Assembly: GCF_039535235.1 (NCBI RefSeq)
Contig: NZ_BAAAWU010000001.1
Location: forward strand, 310,001 to 374,000
Length of the DNA stretch: 64,000 bases
Source: Streptomyces roseoviridis
GTDB lineage: Bacteria > Actinomycetota > Actinomycetes > Streptomycetales > Streptomycetaceae
Reading direction: 5' to 3'
Shown here: piece after piece, positions 1-8,520 of the stretch
Position numbering within the stretch: position 1 is the first letter of the stretch
Layout of the letters: each line of letters starts with the position of its first letter
Position numbers and translations under genes: made by a program
Notes under the pieces: generated by a model
Seen by the model: only the letters and a program-made list of their open reading frames with translations
The model's database searches: none
What the model was told of the DNA's origin: nothing

Positions 1-409
1 CCGCCTTGCCGAGGGACACGGCGCCGCTCTGCTCGCCGTAGCCGGTGGTGTCGTGGGCTTCGAGGACACAGACCAGCTTGTTGGCCTTGCATCGGGTGAC
101 GACGTCCGCGATGTCGGCGGCGTCGTTCTTGGCCCACCGGTCACCCGTGCTGAGCACGACGCGGGCCGAGTTGGCGCCGAGCGCCTTGAGGTCGGCGAGG
201 GCGCGGTCGGTCCGGCCGGGGTACCAGGTGTGGGCGAGGTTGACGCCCCGGAAGACGAAGTCCTGGCCGCCCGCGTCGAGGAGACGGCCGTCGGCGACGT
301 GGAAGCCGGGGGTGGGGGTGCCGGCGGCGTGGGCCGTGTCGGGCACGGTGGTCGCCGCGGCGGCGACGGCGAGCAGCGCTCCCGCGGCGGTGGCCAGTGT
401 CCTGATCAT
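1..409 (-). CDS. Secreted GH5 endo-beta-1,4-mannanase, N-terminal part (gene runs off the left edge)
   Basis: Partial gene: 136 codons are visible and the 3' part is outside the window. Residues 1 to about 28 form a Sec signal peptide (MIRT start, alanine-rich core, cut near AHA). The mature start GFHVADGRLLDAGG, then FVFRGVNLAHTWYPG, SARVVLSTGDRW and a region ending HDTTGYGEQSGA follow the opening strands of actinobacterial GH5 beta-mannanases such as secreted ManA-type enzymes. Known family role: endo-hydrolysis of beta-1,4-mannosidic bonds in mannan outside the cell. The catalytic glutamates lie beyond the window edge and cannot be checked. The ATG at 409-407 is preceded by a GGGAG ribosome site at 418-422, which fixes the start. 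Another GH5 activity is the main alternative. Confidence 0.82.
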   Translation of the reverse strand, partial: MIRTLATAAGALLAVAAAATTVPDTAHAAGTPTPGFHVADGRLLDAGGQDFVFRGVNLAHTWYPGRTDRALADLKALGANSARVVLSTGDRWAKNDAADIADVVTRCKANKLVCVLEAHDTTGYGEQSGAVSLGKA

Positions 410-727
410 GTGCGGTGCTCCCAACTCGGTCGCGCGCATGCGCCGGACGGTGCCCTGGCATGCGGGCCTGCCTGACATGGAGGGTGCGGTGCTGCCGGCC
501 CCGCGGTATGACGCGTCGCCGGGGGGCGACCGGCGGGAGCCGGTGGATTCCCGCTGCCCGGTGTGGTTCTGCGGCTCTCACCGAGCAGCGGGCGGAAGCG
601 CGCCGCGCCGGTGGGGTGGTGTCCCCGCGCGGCGGTGGCGTGGCGGATTCGCGAGACGTCCGGCGACCGGGAATGAGGTTAGAGGGGAGCGGGCAGCAAA
701 AACAAGAGCCGGACCTAACCGGTTAAG
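410..727. other. Non-coding stretch upstream of the mannanase
   Basis: No convincing gene. It holds the ribosome site of the mannanase and presumably its promoter. At 716-725 there is a perfect 10-bp palindrome TAACCGGTTA, which could be an operator half or a chance site. It is about 300 bases from the mannanase start, so a role is unproven. Confidence 0.4.
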
Positions 728-904
728 TCAGATCGGCGGATTCGGACGGGGCGGCTCCGCCGGGAACCGGGAGGCGACCTCCATGCCGACCGTGGAGCGG
801 AAGGCCGTCCGCTCGCCCGCGAGCGAGACGGCCTCGGAGGCGGGGACGTGGACGGCGTACCCCGGTGCGATCGGGAGGGTCTCGCCCGCCGCGGCCGAGG
901 TCAC
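728..904 (-). CDS. Small hypothetical protein or truncated cupin-like remnant
   Basis: A 58-residue frame starting at GTG 904, with a good ribosome site (GGGGGAG) 7-8 bases upstream. Third codon positions are almost all G or C, unlike a chance frame. The peptide contains GETLPIAPGYAVHVPASE and then TAFRSTVG, which resembles the last beta strands of a cupin, for example the C-terminus of type I phosphomannose isomerases. That resemblance is from memory and weak. The same frame is open upstream only to a stop near 958, so either a very small gene or the tail of a decayed one. It lies beside the mannanase, which makes a mannose-metabolism remnant an attractive but unproven guess. Confidence 0.35.
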   Translation of the reverse strand: MTSAAAGETLPIAPGYAVHVPASEAVSLAGERTAFRSTVGMEVASRFPAEPPRPNPPI

Positions 905-1226
905 CCGGGCCTCTCCCCCGGCGCGAACAGGCAATGCGTCCCACGCCCTGAGGGCTCATGACCACGTTGTCCAGTTAACGGGTTCAGTTGAGCCGTCGTC
1001 TGGTAAGACCAGGGCCGATGTAGGACCAGAGCCGATGCGAGCTCCCGCCGGGACGGCGCCACCGCATCGGCTCACGCTCGGCCCTGTATTCCCGCAGCCG
1101 CCTGCACGCCCCCTCCCGAAGGACTCCCTTGCCATGACCCACTCCGCGGCCCTGCGCCCGGCTTCGGGTCCGGCGCCGCCGCGTCCGCCGATGCCGCCGC
1201 GTCCGCCGATGCAGCAGCCGCCCGGC
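905..1226. other. Non-coding stretch with short repeats
   Basis: No gene seen. Contains the inverted repeat CTGGT-AAG-ACCAG at 1000-1012 and a near-perfect 14-base direct repeat (GACCAGGGCCGATG / GACCAGAGCCGATG) at 1007-1020 and 1024-1037. It is downstream of the FAD oxidoreductase, which is on the minus strand. Confidence 0.35.
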
Positions 1227-3011
1227 TCAGCCCGCGTCGAGGGCGTTGCGCAGGCCGAGGCGGTGGCGCAGCCGGTCGTGGCGCTTGAACCCGTCCATCT
1301 CCGGGGCGCGGAAGAGCGGTCGCACGGTGCAGCGCGCGGCGGTGGAGCCCGTACGGTCGAGCAGGGCGTTGACGGCCTGGCGGGCCGAGGCGTTGGCGCC
1401 CTCCATGGTCGCCAGGTCGATGTCGACGGCCACATAGTCGCCGGCGAGGTACAGGTTCGGGATCCGGGTGGCGGCCTGCGGCCGGTTGTGGAAGGTGCCG
1501 ACCGGGTGGATGAGGAGTTGGTCCTCGTTCGTCGGGTGCGGTGTGCCGAGGCCGTCGACGCCCGGATCGAGGAACCAGGAGTGCAGTGCCGAGTCCTTCA
1601 GCACCGTACGGCCGGCGTCGTTGAACGCGGCCTTCAGCTGGGCCCAGACCTCGCGGGCGACCTCGCTGCGGGTGCACTGCTTGGCCGTCTTGCCGTAGAG
1701 GACGCCGGGCCGGTCCCATTCGGAGATGTCGACGGAGAGACAGTCGACGGCGGCCCCGTCGCCGTAGTCGGCGGGGAAGTCACGGGACGGCCAGTGGCGT
1801 GCCTGCTGGATCGCCGTCAAGGACCAGGGGGAGTCGATGCAGTTGGCGTGCCCGGCGAGCAGCGGCGCGCGCTCGGTGAGATAGAACTGGATGCCGGTCA
1901 TCCAGTCGGTCTCGAGCCGGTCGCACCGCGCGAGCTGCGGGTCGGCCGCCCGCAGCGCCGCACCCCAGGTCCGTCGCGCGTGCTCCACCGGGATCGCGCA
2001 GATGTAGTGATCGGCGGTCACCGGGCGGCGGAGGCCCTGCGGGTCCTCCATGACGGCGGCCCCGACCCGGCCGGTGCCGGAGTCGTAGGCCAGCTCCCGC
2101 AGGGTCCAGCCGATGCGGAACTCCACGCCCATGCCGGTCAGATGAGCCGCCCAGGGGTCGATCCACGCCTCGTTGGTGGGCAGGTTCAGGATCCGGTCGA
2201 GGGGTCCGTCGGCGCCGCGGCCCAGGGCGTTGAAGACGAAGGCTTCCAGAAGGGTGGCGACCGTGCGGGTGCTGGCCTCCTCGGCCTTGGTCGCGACGAT
2301 GTTGCGGGTGAGCCCGACGGCGAGGATGCGCTGGTAGTCGTAGCTCATCCGCTCGGCGCCCAGGAAGTCCCACCAGGGCGTCCGCTCCCACTCCTGGTCG
2401 CGCCGCTCGTCGCAGCTGGTCAGGAAGACGAGGAAGCGGTTGACGAAGTACGCGGTCTCGTGGAGCGGGATGGAGCGGGCGGTGTCGAGGGCGGCGGTCA
2501 CGGCGCGGCGGATCTCGTCGAGGGTGAGTTCGGCGGGCCGGTGGCCCGGCCAGGGGAGCGGGATGCGCAGGTCTTCCCGGCCGGTGCGGGCGAAGGACAT
2601 CTCGGCCGGGGCGACGAGGTTGCCCCAGACGCCGTCCGCGTTCCCGGGGAAGGGGATGCGCCGCAGGGTGTCGGGGAGGTTGTGGTAGATGCCGGGGATG
2701 AACCGGAAGCCGTGTTCGGCGGGGAGCGGGCGCCGGCCGCCCCGCGCGCTGTCCGGCACGTCCATGGAGCGGGCCTTGCCGCCCAGCGCCCGGCGCTCGT
2801 AGACGGTGACGCGGAAGCCGCGTTCGGCCAGTTCGTGGGCGGCGGTCAGGCCCGCGACGCCTCCGCCGAGCACGGCCACCGACTGCGGCGCGGACGACCC
2901 GGCGGCGACGGCCGGTGCGGCGGCGGGGCCGAGGCCCCCGGTGGCGACCGCTCCGGTCACGGCGGCCGCGCCCGCCACGAAGGTGCGTCGCGAGTTGCCC
3001 CTACGGTCCAT
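1227..3011 (-). CDS. Tat-exported FAD-dependent amine-oxidase/phytoene-desaturase-like oxidoreductase
   Basis: 594 residues. The N-terminus MDRRGNSRRTFVAGAAA is a twin-arginine signal (RRTFV) with an alanine-rich hydrophobic stretch to about residue 37, so the protein is probably exported folded with its cofactor. The FAD-binding dinucleotide motif GGGVAG is at residues 49-54, followed by a typical ERR acidic strand end. The C-terminal FAD signature NLYLAGDYVAV with a following EGANASARQAVNALL is at about 530-560. This domain order matches the amine oxidase/phytoene desaturase/HpnE superfamily; the substrate cannot be told from sequence. It stands alone, with the next gene divergent at 3210. 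Ten or so alternative frames on both strands are shadows. Confidence 0.85.
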   Translation of the reverse strand: MDRRGNSRRTFVAGAAAVTGAVATGGLGPAAAPAVAAGSSAPQSVAVLGGGVAGLTAAHELAERGFRVTVYERRALGGKARSMDVPDSARGGRRPLPAEHGFRFIPGIYHNLPDTLRRIPFPGNADGVWGNLVAPAEMSFARTGREDLRIPLPWPGHRPAELTLDEIRRAVTAALDTARSIPLHETAYFVNRFLVFLTSCDERRDQEWERTPWWDFLGAERMSYDYQRILAVGLTRNIVATKAEEASTRTVATLLEAFVFNALGRGADGPLDRILNLPTNEAWIDPWAAHLTGMGVEFRIGWTLRELAYDSGTGRVGAAVMEDPQGLRRPVTADHYICAIPVEHARRTWGAALRAADPQLARCDRLETDWMTGIQFYLTERAPLLAGHANCIDSPWSLTAIQQARHWPSRDFPADYGDGAAVDCLSVDISEWDRPGVLYGKTAKQCTRSEVAREVWAQLKAAFNDAGRTVLKDSALHSWFLDPGVDGLGTPHPTNEDQLLIHPVGTFHNRPQAATRIPNLYLAGDYVAVDIDLATMEGANASARQAVNALLDRTGSTAARCTVRPLFRAPEMDGFKRHDRLRHRLGLRNALDAG

Positions 3012-3209
3012 GCCCCAACCCCTTTACCGGCGGTAACCCGACGTCCGGCGCAGGAGCATAGGGCGGTCCCCCCGGGCCCCGGAAGACGCGTGCGGCCTCC
3101 GGGTGCGTACATGGCGCGATCCCGCCCCTGCCTCCCGGTGACGTGTCAGGGGCGGGTCGACCGCACCCGACTGGCGGCGCGCCGCGTGAACCTCCCTAAG
3201 GTGGGCCCC

Positions 3210-4325
3210 ATGTCTGCCACGTTGAGTTCGACGAAAGCCGCCGGCGCGCTGCGCACAGCGGCTCGTGTGTCCGCCGAGTCGTTGTTGGTTCTTCTGATGG
3301 CCGGGGTGACCCTGTGGATCGTGGGTCGCATGTGGTCGGTCGTCTGGCCGCTCGTGGTCGGGCTGCTGCTGACGACCCTGACCTGGCCGCTGACGCGTTT
3401 CCTCCGGCGGCACGGCTGGCCGCCCGCCTTGGCCGCGGCGGTCGTCACGGTGGTGTTCGTGCTGGTCGTCGTCGGCATCGTCGCGCTCATCGCGGTACCG
3501 GTCGCCTCCCAGTCCGGGGAGCTCTCCAAGGGCGTGGTCGAGGGCATCCAGCGGCTGCGGGAGTGGGCGGCGGGGCCGCCGCTCAACATCGGTGACGACC
3601 AGATCTCCGGCGCCCTCGACACGGCGATGGCCCGGGTCCAGGACAGCGTCGGCAGCATGGTCACCGCCGTCGCGACCGGCGTGGGCACGGTGTTCAACGG
3701 CGTCGTCACGGCCTTCCTGGCCCTCTTCCTGATGTTCTTCTTCCTGAAGGACGGCCCCCGGTTCCTCCCCTGGCTCGCCCGTCAGCTGCCCGGGCGGCTC
3801 GCCGTCGACGTGCCGGTCGTCGCGGAACGGAGCTGGGAGACCCTGGGAGCGTTCGTGCGCAGCCAGGCGTTCGTCGGCCTCCTGGACGCCGTGTTCATCG
3901 GCCTGGGTCTGTGGATACTCGACGTGCCCCTGGTCCTTCCGCTCGCGGTGCTGACCTTCGTCTCCGCGTTCGTGCCGATCGTGGGCGCCCTCTTCGCCGG
4001 CCTGGTGGCGGTCCTCATCGCGCTCGTGTCGAACGGTGTCACGGACGCGCTGATCGTGCTGGCGATCATCGTCGTGGTGCAGCAGCTGGAGGGCAACGTC
4101 TTCCAGCCCATGATCCAGAGCCGTGGGCTCGGTCTGCACGCGGCCGTCGTCCTGCTGGCGGTGACGCTCGGCGGCAGCCTCGCCGGCATCGTGGGCAGCC
4201 TGCTGGCCGTCCCGCTGGCCGCGATGATCGCGGTGTTCTGGACGTACGTGCGGGAGCAGCTCAGCGAGGAGAGGCCGGAGGCGGAGCCCGACGACGCTCC
4301 CGCTCCGGTGCCCGTCACGTCGTGA
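3210..4325 (+). CDS. AI-2E family transporter (YdiK/PerM-like membrane protein)
   Basis: 371 residues starting at ATG 3210. Membrane segments near residues 22-55 and 65-95 are followed by a soluble loop (about 100-165), then a hydrophobic pair around FLALFLMFFFLKDG and a C-terminal set of helices including FVSAFVPIVGALFAGL and GNVFQPMIQSRGLGLHAAVV. The last two are the recognisable family signatures (conserved P.IG and Q....P.....). Known members are eight-helix exporters in the inner membrane; some export autoinducer-2 or sodium, and many have no known substrate. The C-terminal 25 residues are acidic and proline-rich. It is divergent from the FAD oxidoreductase and ends just before a strong hairpin. 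Confidence 0.88.
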   Translation: MSATLSSTKAAGALRTAARVSAESLLVLLMAGVTLWIVGRMWSVVWPLVVGLLLTTLTWPLTRFLRRHGWPPALAAAVVTVVFVLVVVGIVALIAVPVASQSGELSKGVVEGIQRLREWAAGPPLNIGDDQISGALDTAMARVQDSVGSMVTAVATGVGTVFNGVVTAFLALFLMFFFLKDGPRFLPWLARQLPGRLAVDVPVVAERSWETLGAFVRSQAFVGLLDAVFIGLGLWILDVPLVLPLAVLTFVSAFVPIVGALFAGLVAVLIALVSNGVTDALIVLAIIVVVQQLEGNVFQPMIQSRGLGLHAAVVLLAVTLGGSLAGIVGSLLAVPLAAMIAVFWTYVREQLSEERPEAEPDDAPAPVPVTS

Positions 4326-4339
4326 CCTGACGGGCACGA

Positions 4340-4370
4340 GGCCCCGGCTCGGCCGCGCGGGGCCGGGGCC
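4340..4370 (+). terminator. Hairpin terminator after the AI-2E transporter
   Basis: GGCCCCGGC (4340-4348) pairs with GCCGGGGCC (4362-4370), 14 bases after the transporter stop. No U-run follows, as is usual in high-GC actinomycetes. Confidence 0.7.
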
Positions 4371-4402
4371 GCCGCCCGCTCCCCCTTCGCGACTCCGGGT
4401 GC

Positions 4403-4470
4403 GGGCGCACCGCGCCCCGCGCCCGAGCCCGTGCAGGTCTCCCGGGCAGGCCGCGGGGCGCGGTGCGCCC
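4403..4470. terminator. Long 19-bp inverted repeat between convergent genes
   Basis: Positions 4403-4421 are perfectly complementary to 4452-4470 (19 bp) with a 30-base loop. It lies between the stops of the convergent AI-2E and GDPD-like genes and can act on both strands. Confidence 0.6.
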
Positions 4471-4513
4471 TCTCCTTCGCCGCTCCGTCGGTGGAGCGGT
4501 ACGGGGAAGGCAC

Positions 4514-4556
4514 CGGGCCGCCGGAAGGCGCACTTCGTCGTCTCCCCGGCGGCCCG
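4514..4556 (-). terminator. Hairpin terminator after the FG-GAP/GDPD-like gene
   Basis: CGGGCCGCCGG (4514-4524) pairs with CCGGCGGCCCG (4546-4556). It starts 9 bases past the stop of the minus-strand gene. Confidence 0.6.
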
Positions 4557-4564
4557 TGCGCACG

Positions 4565-6550
4565 TCAGACGCAGCGTCCGTCCATCCAGTCGGTGAGGCC
4601 CGGCGTCCACGAGGTGGCCAGACGGGTCGCATCGGCGTCCAGCGCCCGCTGCCAGGAGGCGTAGTTGCCGGAGGCCGGCGGGGGCGGCTCCTGCCAGTCG
4701 ACGACGTCGTACCAGTCGGGGAAACCGGTGAGGGCCGCGGAGAGCCCTGCGGCCTTGACCCGGCTCCGGAGCACCGGATCCAGCTGCGCGTCCGACGTGT
4801 AGATCATGATCTCCTGGGACGCGATGCGCTCCGCGATCGGTGCGAGCACCTCGTTCCAGGCCGTCTCCCGGATCGACGCGTCGCTGCCGAGGAGGAGGTC
4901 CTTCGTTTCCGGCTTCACCTCCACCAGCACGACCATGCCGAGGGCCTTGGCGCTGTCGAGCCACTCGCGGAACGTGTACACGGTCTCACCCGCGTACGGG
5001 CCGCGCGTGATGGTGCGTCCGTCGAGCGGGTTCGGTCCGCTCGCCCACGTCAGCTCCGAGATGTCACCGGAGGCCCCGGTCAGCCCGTACGTGGTTCTGT
5101 TGTGCCACATCACGGCCTTGGTGCCGTTCTTGGTCAGCCGCAGATCGGCCTCCACGCCGGCCGCGCCCCAGCTCTTCTCCTGGGCGAGGCCCCTGGGGTG
5201 GTTCGCCGCACGGATCTGGTCCTCCGCCCAGCCCCCCTCCTCCTGGGGCCACCCGCCGTGCCCGAACACCGCGGGGCAGTAGGGCAGCAGGGCGGGGCTG
5301 GTGTACCCCTCCATCATGTGGACCTGGCCGAAGGTCCAGTTGCCGGGCTCGGACTCCCAGCTGTGCAGGGGACTGTTGAGGCCGCCGTCGGTCTGGGCGG
5401 TGAAGGTGATCGTCTTCACCCGTCCGTCGGCGTAGCCGTAGAGGGTGGCCAGGTCGTCGCGGCCGTCCCCGTTGAAGTCACCGGTGACGATCTTCATGCG
5501 CGAACGGTCGTACGAGCCCGCCGGGAGGACCAGCATGTCCCGCCGGCCGCCGAACTTTCCGTCCGCTCCGAGACGGAAACCGATCACCGCGTCGTGTCCG
5601 TCCGCGTAGTCGTACCAGGCAGCCAGTTCGTCACGGCCGTCACCGTCGAAGTCGCCCGCGTGCACACTGGCCTGCCGGAACGTCCAGCCCGTCGACTCCC
5701 AGCCGTGCACGGGCTCCGCGAACCCGCCGTCGGTCCGCCCGGCCCAGTACAACAGCTTCACACTGCCGTCCCGGTACCCGTACAGCGCCGCCAGGTCGTC
5801 GCGGCCGTCCCCGTTGAAGTCACCGGTGGCGAACTTCATGCGGTTGACGTACCAGCCGTCCGCAGCTGCCCGCTGGAAGGAGGAGAAGTGCGCGCCGAAA
5901 CCGCCGTCCGGGCGGGCCAGCATCGTGAAGAGCTTGTCGCTGCCGTCCCCGTAGGCGTACCAGACGGCGACGTCGTCACGGCCGTCCCCGTTGAAGTCGC
6001 CCGACTGGGCGGTCATGGCGTCGAAGTTCCAGTTGCCGGGCGCCGCGGTCCAGGAATGGAGAGGACTGGCGAATCGGCCGTCTCCGCGGCCGAGCCAGGT
6101 CAGCAGGGTGACCCGGCCGTCCTCGTAACCGTAGAAGGACGCGAGGTCCCCCACACCGTCGCCGTTGAAGTCGCCGGTGAGGCGCTTCATGTTCTCGACC
6201 CAGTAGTTGCCCGCGGGGGTCTCCCAGCCCACCCCCGGCGCGGCGAAGGCGCCGTTCGAGCCCGCGAGGAAGGTGCGTACGGCGTCGTGCCCGTCCGCGT
6301 AGTCGTACCAGGCGGCCAGATCGCTGCGGCCGTCACCGTTGTAGTCGTGACGGGCACCGGTGCCGGCCGACCGGACACCGGTGTCCGACTGGGCCGCCTC
6401 CAGGGCCGGCGCCTCCGCCGTGCCGTCGAACGCCGTGGCCGTCCCTGCCGGTTGCCCGGGCGCGGCGGTCGCGCTACCGGCGCCCGTGGACAGACCGAGC
6501 AGAGCCAAGCACAGCACGGCCGAGCCCACTGCTATGGAAGGTCTTCTCAT
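4565..6550 (-). CDS. Secreted protein with six FG-GAP/VCBS repeats and a divergent glycerophosphodiester phosphodiesterase-like domain
   Basis: About 661 residues from ATG 6550 (GTG 6562, four codons upstream, is an alternative). Signal peptide MRRPSIAVGS... with a leucine-rich core, cut near ATAAPG. Six repeats of about 60 residues follow (about 65-440). Each has a calcium-loop core such as GDFNGDGRDD and alternates between AWYDYADG and LYGYADG versions; this is the FG-GAP/VCBS beta-propeller type. The last 210 residues look like a GDPD TIM barrel: FGHGGWPQEE, then GVEADLRLTKNG and a WHN. Compared with the usual HR...EN.....E.D...H active site, the Arg is Gly and the Asn of the EN pair is Asp, so activity is uncertain. 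It ends convergently with the AI-2E gene. Function inferred: extracellular phosphodiester or lipid hydrolysis. Confidence 0.78.
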   Translation of the reverse strand: MRRPSIAVGSAVLCLALLGLSTGAGSATAAPGQPAGTATAFDGTAEAPALEAAQSDTGVRSAGTGARHDYNGDGRSDLAAWYDYADGHDAVRTFLAGSNGAFAAPGVGWETPAGNYWVENMKRLTGDFNGDGVGDLASFYGYEDGRVTLLTWLGRGDGRFASPLHSWTAAPGNWNFDAMTAQSGDFNGDGRDDVAVWYAYGDGSDKLFTMLARPDGGFGAHFSSFQRAAADGWYVNRMKFATGDFNGDGRDDLAALYGYRDGSVKLLYWAGRTDGGFAEPVHGWESTGWTFRQASVHAGDFDGDGRDELAAWYDYADGHDAVIGFRLGADGKFGGRRDMLVLPAGSYDRSRMKIVTGDFNGDGRDDLATLYGYADGRVKTITFTAQTDGGLNSPLHSWESEPGNWTFGQVHMMEGYTSPALLPYCPAVFGHGGWPQEEGGWAEDQIRAANHPRGLAQEKSWGAAGVEADLRLTKNGTKAVMWHNRTTYGLTGASGDISELTWASGPNPLDGRTITRGPYAGETVYTFREWLDSAKALGMVVLVEVKPETKDLLLGSDASIRETAWNEVLAPIAERIASQEIMIYTSDAQLDPVLRSRVKAAGLSAALTGFPDWYDVVDWQEPPPPASGNYASWQRALDADATRLATSWTPGLTDWMDGRCV

Positions 6551-6586
6551 CCAGCTCTTCACATCCCTTGCCGTCGAACGAGAAAA

Positions 6587-6609
6587 ATGCACCCCTCGTA
6601 GGGGTGCAT
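6587..6609 (-). promoter_or_regulatory. Hairpin followed by a T-run in the leader of the GDPD-like gene
   Basis: ATGCACCCCT (6587-6596) and AGGGGTGCAT (6600-6609) form a perfect 10-bp stem with a 3-base loop. On the minus strand it is followed at once by TTTTT, and the gene starts 37 bases on. This is the shape of an intrinsic terminator placed inside a leader, so it could attenuate the gene. An operator palindrome is the alternative. Confidence 0.5.
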
Positions 6610-6941
6610 GGGGGCGGGCCTCGCCCCGCCGGATCGTTCGTCTCGCCACGACCATGGCGAGGACGGCGACCGACGACCGCGGGCCGTCGATCATTAGATC
6701 ATTCAAGATCCTTCTACCGAGCCGTCTTCATGGACTCGGTGGCCCGGGGAGCGGGGCAGGGGAGCGTGGATACGAGCGCACCGGGCCGGCCCCTGCCCGT
6801 ACGACCGCGAGGCACGAAGGTGCCGCGGCGGACGAGCCGCCGGCGTGCACCGACCTTCATGTGCCACGCGGCAGATCCGAGGGTTCGCTCCGCGCTCGGC
6901 ATCCGGCCTGAGCGCGGATCGGGCCCGGACGGCCCGGACGG

Positions 6942-6986
6942 CCCGGACGGCCCGCCGGCGCGCTGCGCGCCGCCGGGCCGTCCGGG
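6942..6986 (-). terminator. Long hairpin terminator after the MFS gene
   Basis: CCCGGACGGCCCG (6942-6954) pairs perfectly with CGGGCCGTCCGGG (6974-6986), and the loop contains a further GGCGCGC/GCGCGCC stem. It begins 8 bases beyond the stop at 6994. Confidence 0.75.
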
Positions 6987-6993
6987 AGGGAGG

Positions 6994-8520
6994 TCAGCCG
7001 GGTGTGTGGGCGGACTTGTCGGTCGCGGTGCCGTCCGCGGTGCCGTCCTCCGCCGGGCTCTCGGGCGCGGCGGGCTGCGGCGGAACGGGCGGGGTGCGGA
7101 CCAGGAGGGCGAGCAGGACGGCCAGTCCGCCGAGCACGGCGCCGACGCCGAATCCCCACCGGATGCCCGCGGCGAGGGCGCCGGTGGCGTCGGCGCCGTC
7201 CGCCGCGGCCGTGGCGGCGCGTCCCGACATCACGCTGATGACCAGCGCGGTGCCGGCGGCGGCCGCGACCTGCTGGAGCGAGCCCAGGATGGCGGAGCCG
7301 TGCGGGTAGAGGTGCGGCGGAAGGACGGACAGGCCGGAGGTGAAGACGGGGGTGAAGACGAACGCCATGCCGGCGCTGAGCGCCACGTGGAGGGCGAGCA
7401 CCAGCCACGGCGAGGTCTCTTCGCCCGTCAGGGCGAACAGACCGAGGCAGAGCGCCGTGAGCGCCGCTCCGGGCACGACCAGGCGGGGGGCGCCGAGCCG
7501 GTCGTAGAGCTTGCCGACCTGCGGTCCGAGCAGGCCCATGGTCAGGCCGCCGGGGATGAGGAGCAGGCCGGTCTGCAGCGAGGACAGGCCGCACACCTCC
7601 TGCAGATAGATCGGCAGCAGGATGAACGCACCCATGAGGGCCATGAAGGACAGGCACATCAGGGCGAGGGCCACGGAGAAGTGGCGGAAGGTCAGGGTCC
7701 GCAGGTCGAGCAGCGGCGTGGAGGAGCGCTGCAGGGACAGCTGCCGCCAGGCGAACAGGCCGACGAGGACGGCACCGACCAGGGTCGTGGCCGCCGGGGG
7801 CACGGGGGCCTGGGCCGCGTCCGCGGCGCCGAGCTCGCTCAGGCCGTAGACCAGCGCGCCGAAGCCCGCCGCCGCGAGGGGGACGGACAGCCAGTCGATC
7901 GGACCGGCCTGGGGCTCACCGATGTTGACCAGCCGGCTGCGGCCGAAGAGGGCCATGGCTCCGGCGATGGGCAGCACGGCCAGGAACAGCAGGCGCCAGG
8001 TGCCCAGTTGGAGCAGGACACCGGAGACGGCGGGGCCGAGGGCGGGGGCGACGGATATGACGAGCGTGATGTTGCCCATCACACGGCCGCGGTCCTGCGG
8101 CGGCACGAGGGTCATCAGCGTCGTCATGAGCAGCGGCATCATGACCGCCGTGCCGCAGGCCTGGATGACGCGGGCGGCCAGCAGGACGGGGAAGGCGGGC
8201 GCGGCCGCGGCCAGCGCCGTGCCGGCCAGGAACAGCGTCATGGCCAGGCCGAAGGCGGTCCGCGTCGTCACGCGCTGGAGGAACCAACCCGTCACGGGGA
8301 TGACGACGGCCATGGTGAGCATGAAGGCCGTGGAGAGCCACCCCGCGGCTGCCGCGGTGACCTCGAACTCGCGCATCAGCCGCGGGATCGCGTTGACCAT
8401 GATCGTCTCGTTGAGGAGGACGACGAACGTGGACAGCACGAGGATCCGCAGCACGGCCGTGACGCGGGCGGGTGAGAGGGTGGGGGTGGCGTGGGGTGCG
8501 AGCATGGTGCCTTCCGTCAT
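6994..8520 (-). CDS. MFS drug/proton antiporter, DHA2 (EmrB/QacA) family
   Basis: 508 residues, about 14 predicted membrane helices. TM1 contains LNETIMVNAIPRLMREF, the DHA2 version of the usual D-x-T-I-V-N-V-A-L-P motif. The antiporter motif C reads SVAPALGPAVSGVLLQ at about residues 155-170. A cytoplasmic loop with GKLYDRLGAPR (motif A-like) precedes TM9. The family exports drugs or small metabolites in exchange for protons. The start is ATG 8520, with GGAGGG 7 bases upstream. The acidic, Ala/Pro-rich C-terminal tail is disordered. No TetR or MarR regulator lies beside it, so control is not apparent. The substrate is unknown. Confidence 0.88.
   Translation of the reverse strand: MTEGTMLAPHATPTLSPARVTAVLRILVLSTFVVLLNETIMVNAIPRLMREFEVTAAAAGWLSTAFMLTMAVVIPVTGWFLQRVTTRTAFGLAMTLFLAGTALAAAAPAFPVLLAARVIQACGTAVMMPLLMTTLMTLVPPQDRGRVMGNITLVISVAPALGPAVSGVLLQLGTWRLLFLAVLPIAGAMALFGRSRLVNIGEPQAGPIDWLSVPLAAAGFGALVYGLSELGAADAAQAPVPPAATTLVGAVLVGLFAWRQLSLQRSSTPLLDLRTLTFRHFSVALALMCLSFMALMGAFILLPIYLQEVCGLSSLQTGLLLIPGGLTMGLLGPQVGKLYDRLGAPRLVVPGAALTALCLGLFALTGEETSPWLVLALHVALSAGMAFVFTPVFTSGLSVLPPHLYPHGSAILGSLQQVAAAAGTALVISVMSGRAATAAADGADATGALAAGIRWGFGVGAVLGGLAVLLALLVRTPPVPPQPAAPESPAEDGTADGTATDKSAHTPG

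Larger units (their letters stand above)
6551..6993. other. Intergenic region between MFS and FG-GAP/GDPD-like genes
   Basis: No gene seen. It holds the leader hairpin at 6587-6609, a tandem GATCATT pair near 6691-6706 (less GC-rich than its surroundings and the likely promoter area of the GDPD-like gene), three tandem copies of a CGGCCCGGAC-type decamer at about 6922-6951, and the MFS terminator. Confidence 0.5.

Noticed and set aside
1000..1012. CTGGT-AAG-ACCAG inverted repeat as an operator
   Set aside because: It lies downstream of the FAD oxidoreductase with no gene start nearby, so no regulatory role is supported.
45..4325. Very long plus-strand open frame over the mannanase, FAD oxidoreductase and AI-2E genes
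   Set aside because: Only its end from 3210 is a real protein. The rest is antisense to genes with clear motifs and is open because high-GC DNA lacks stops.
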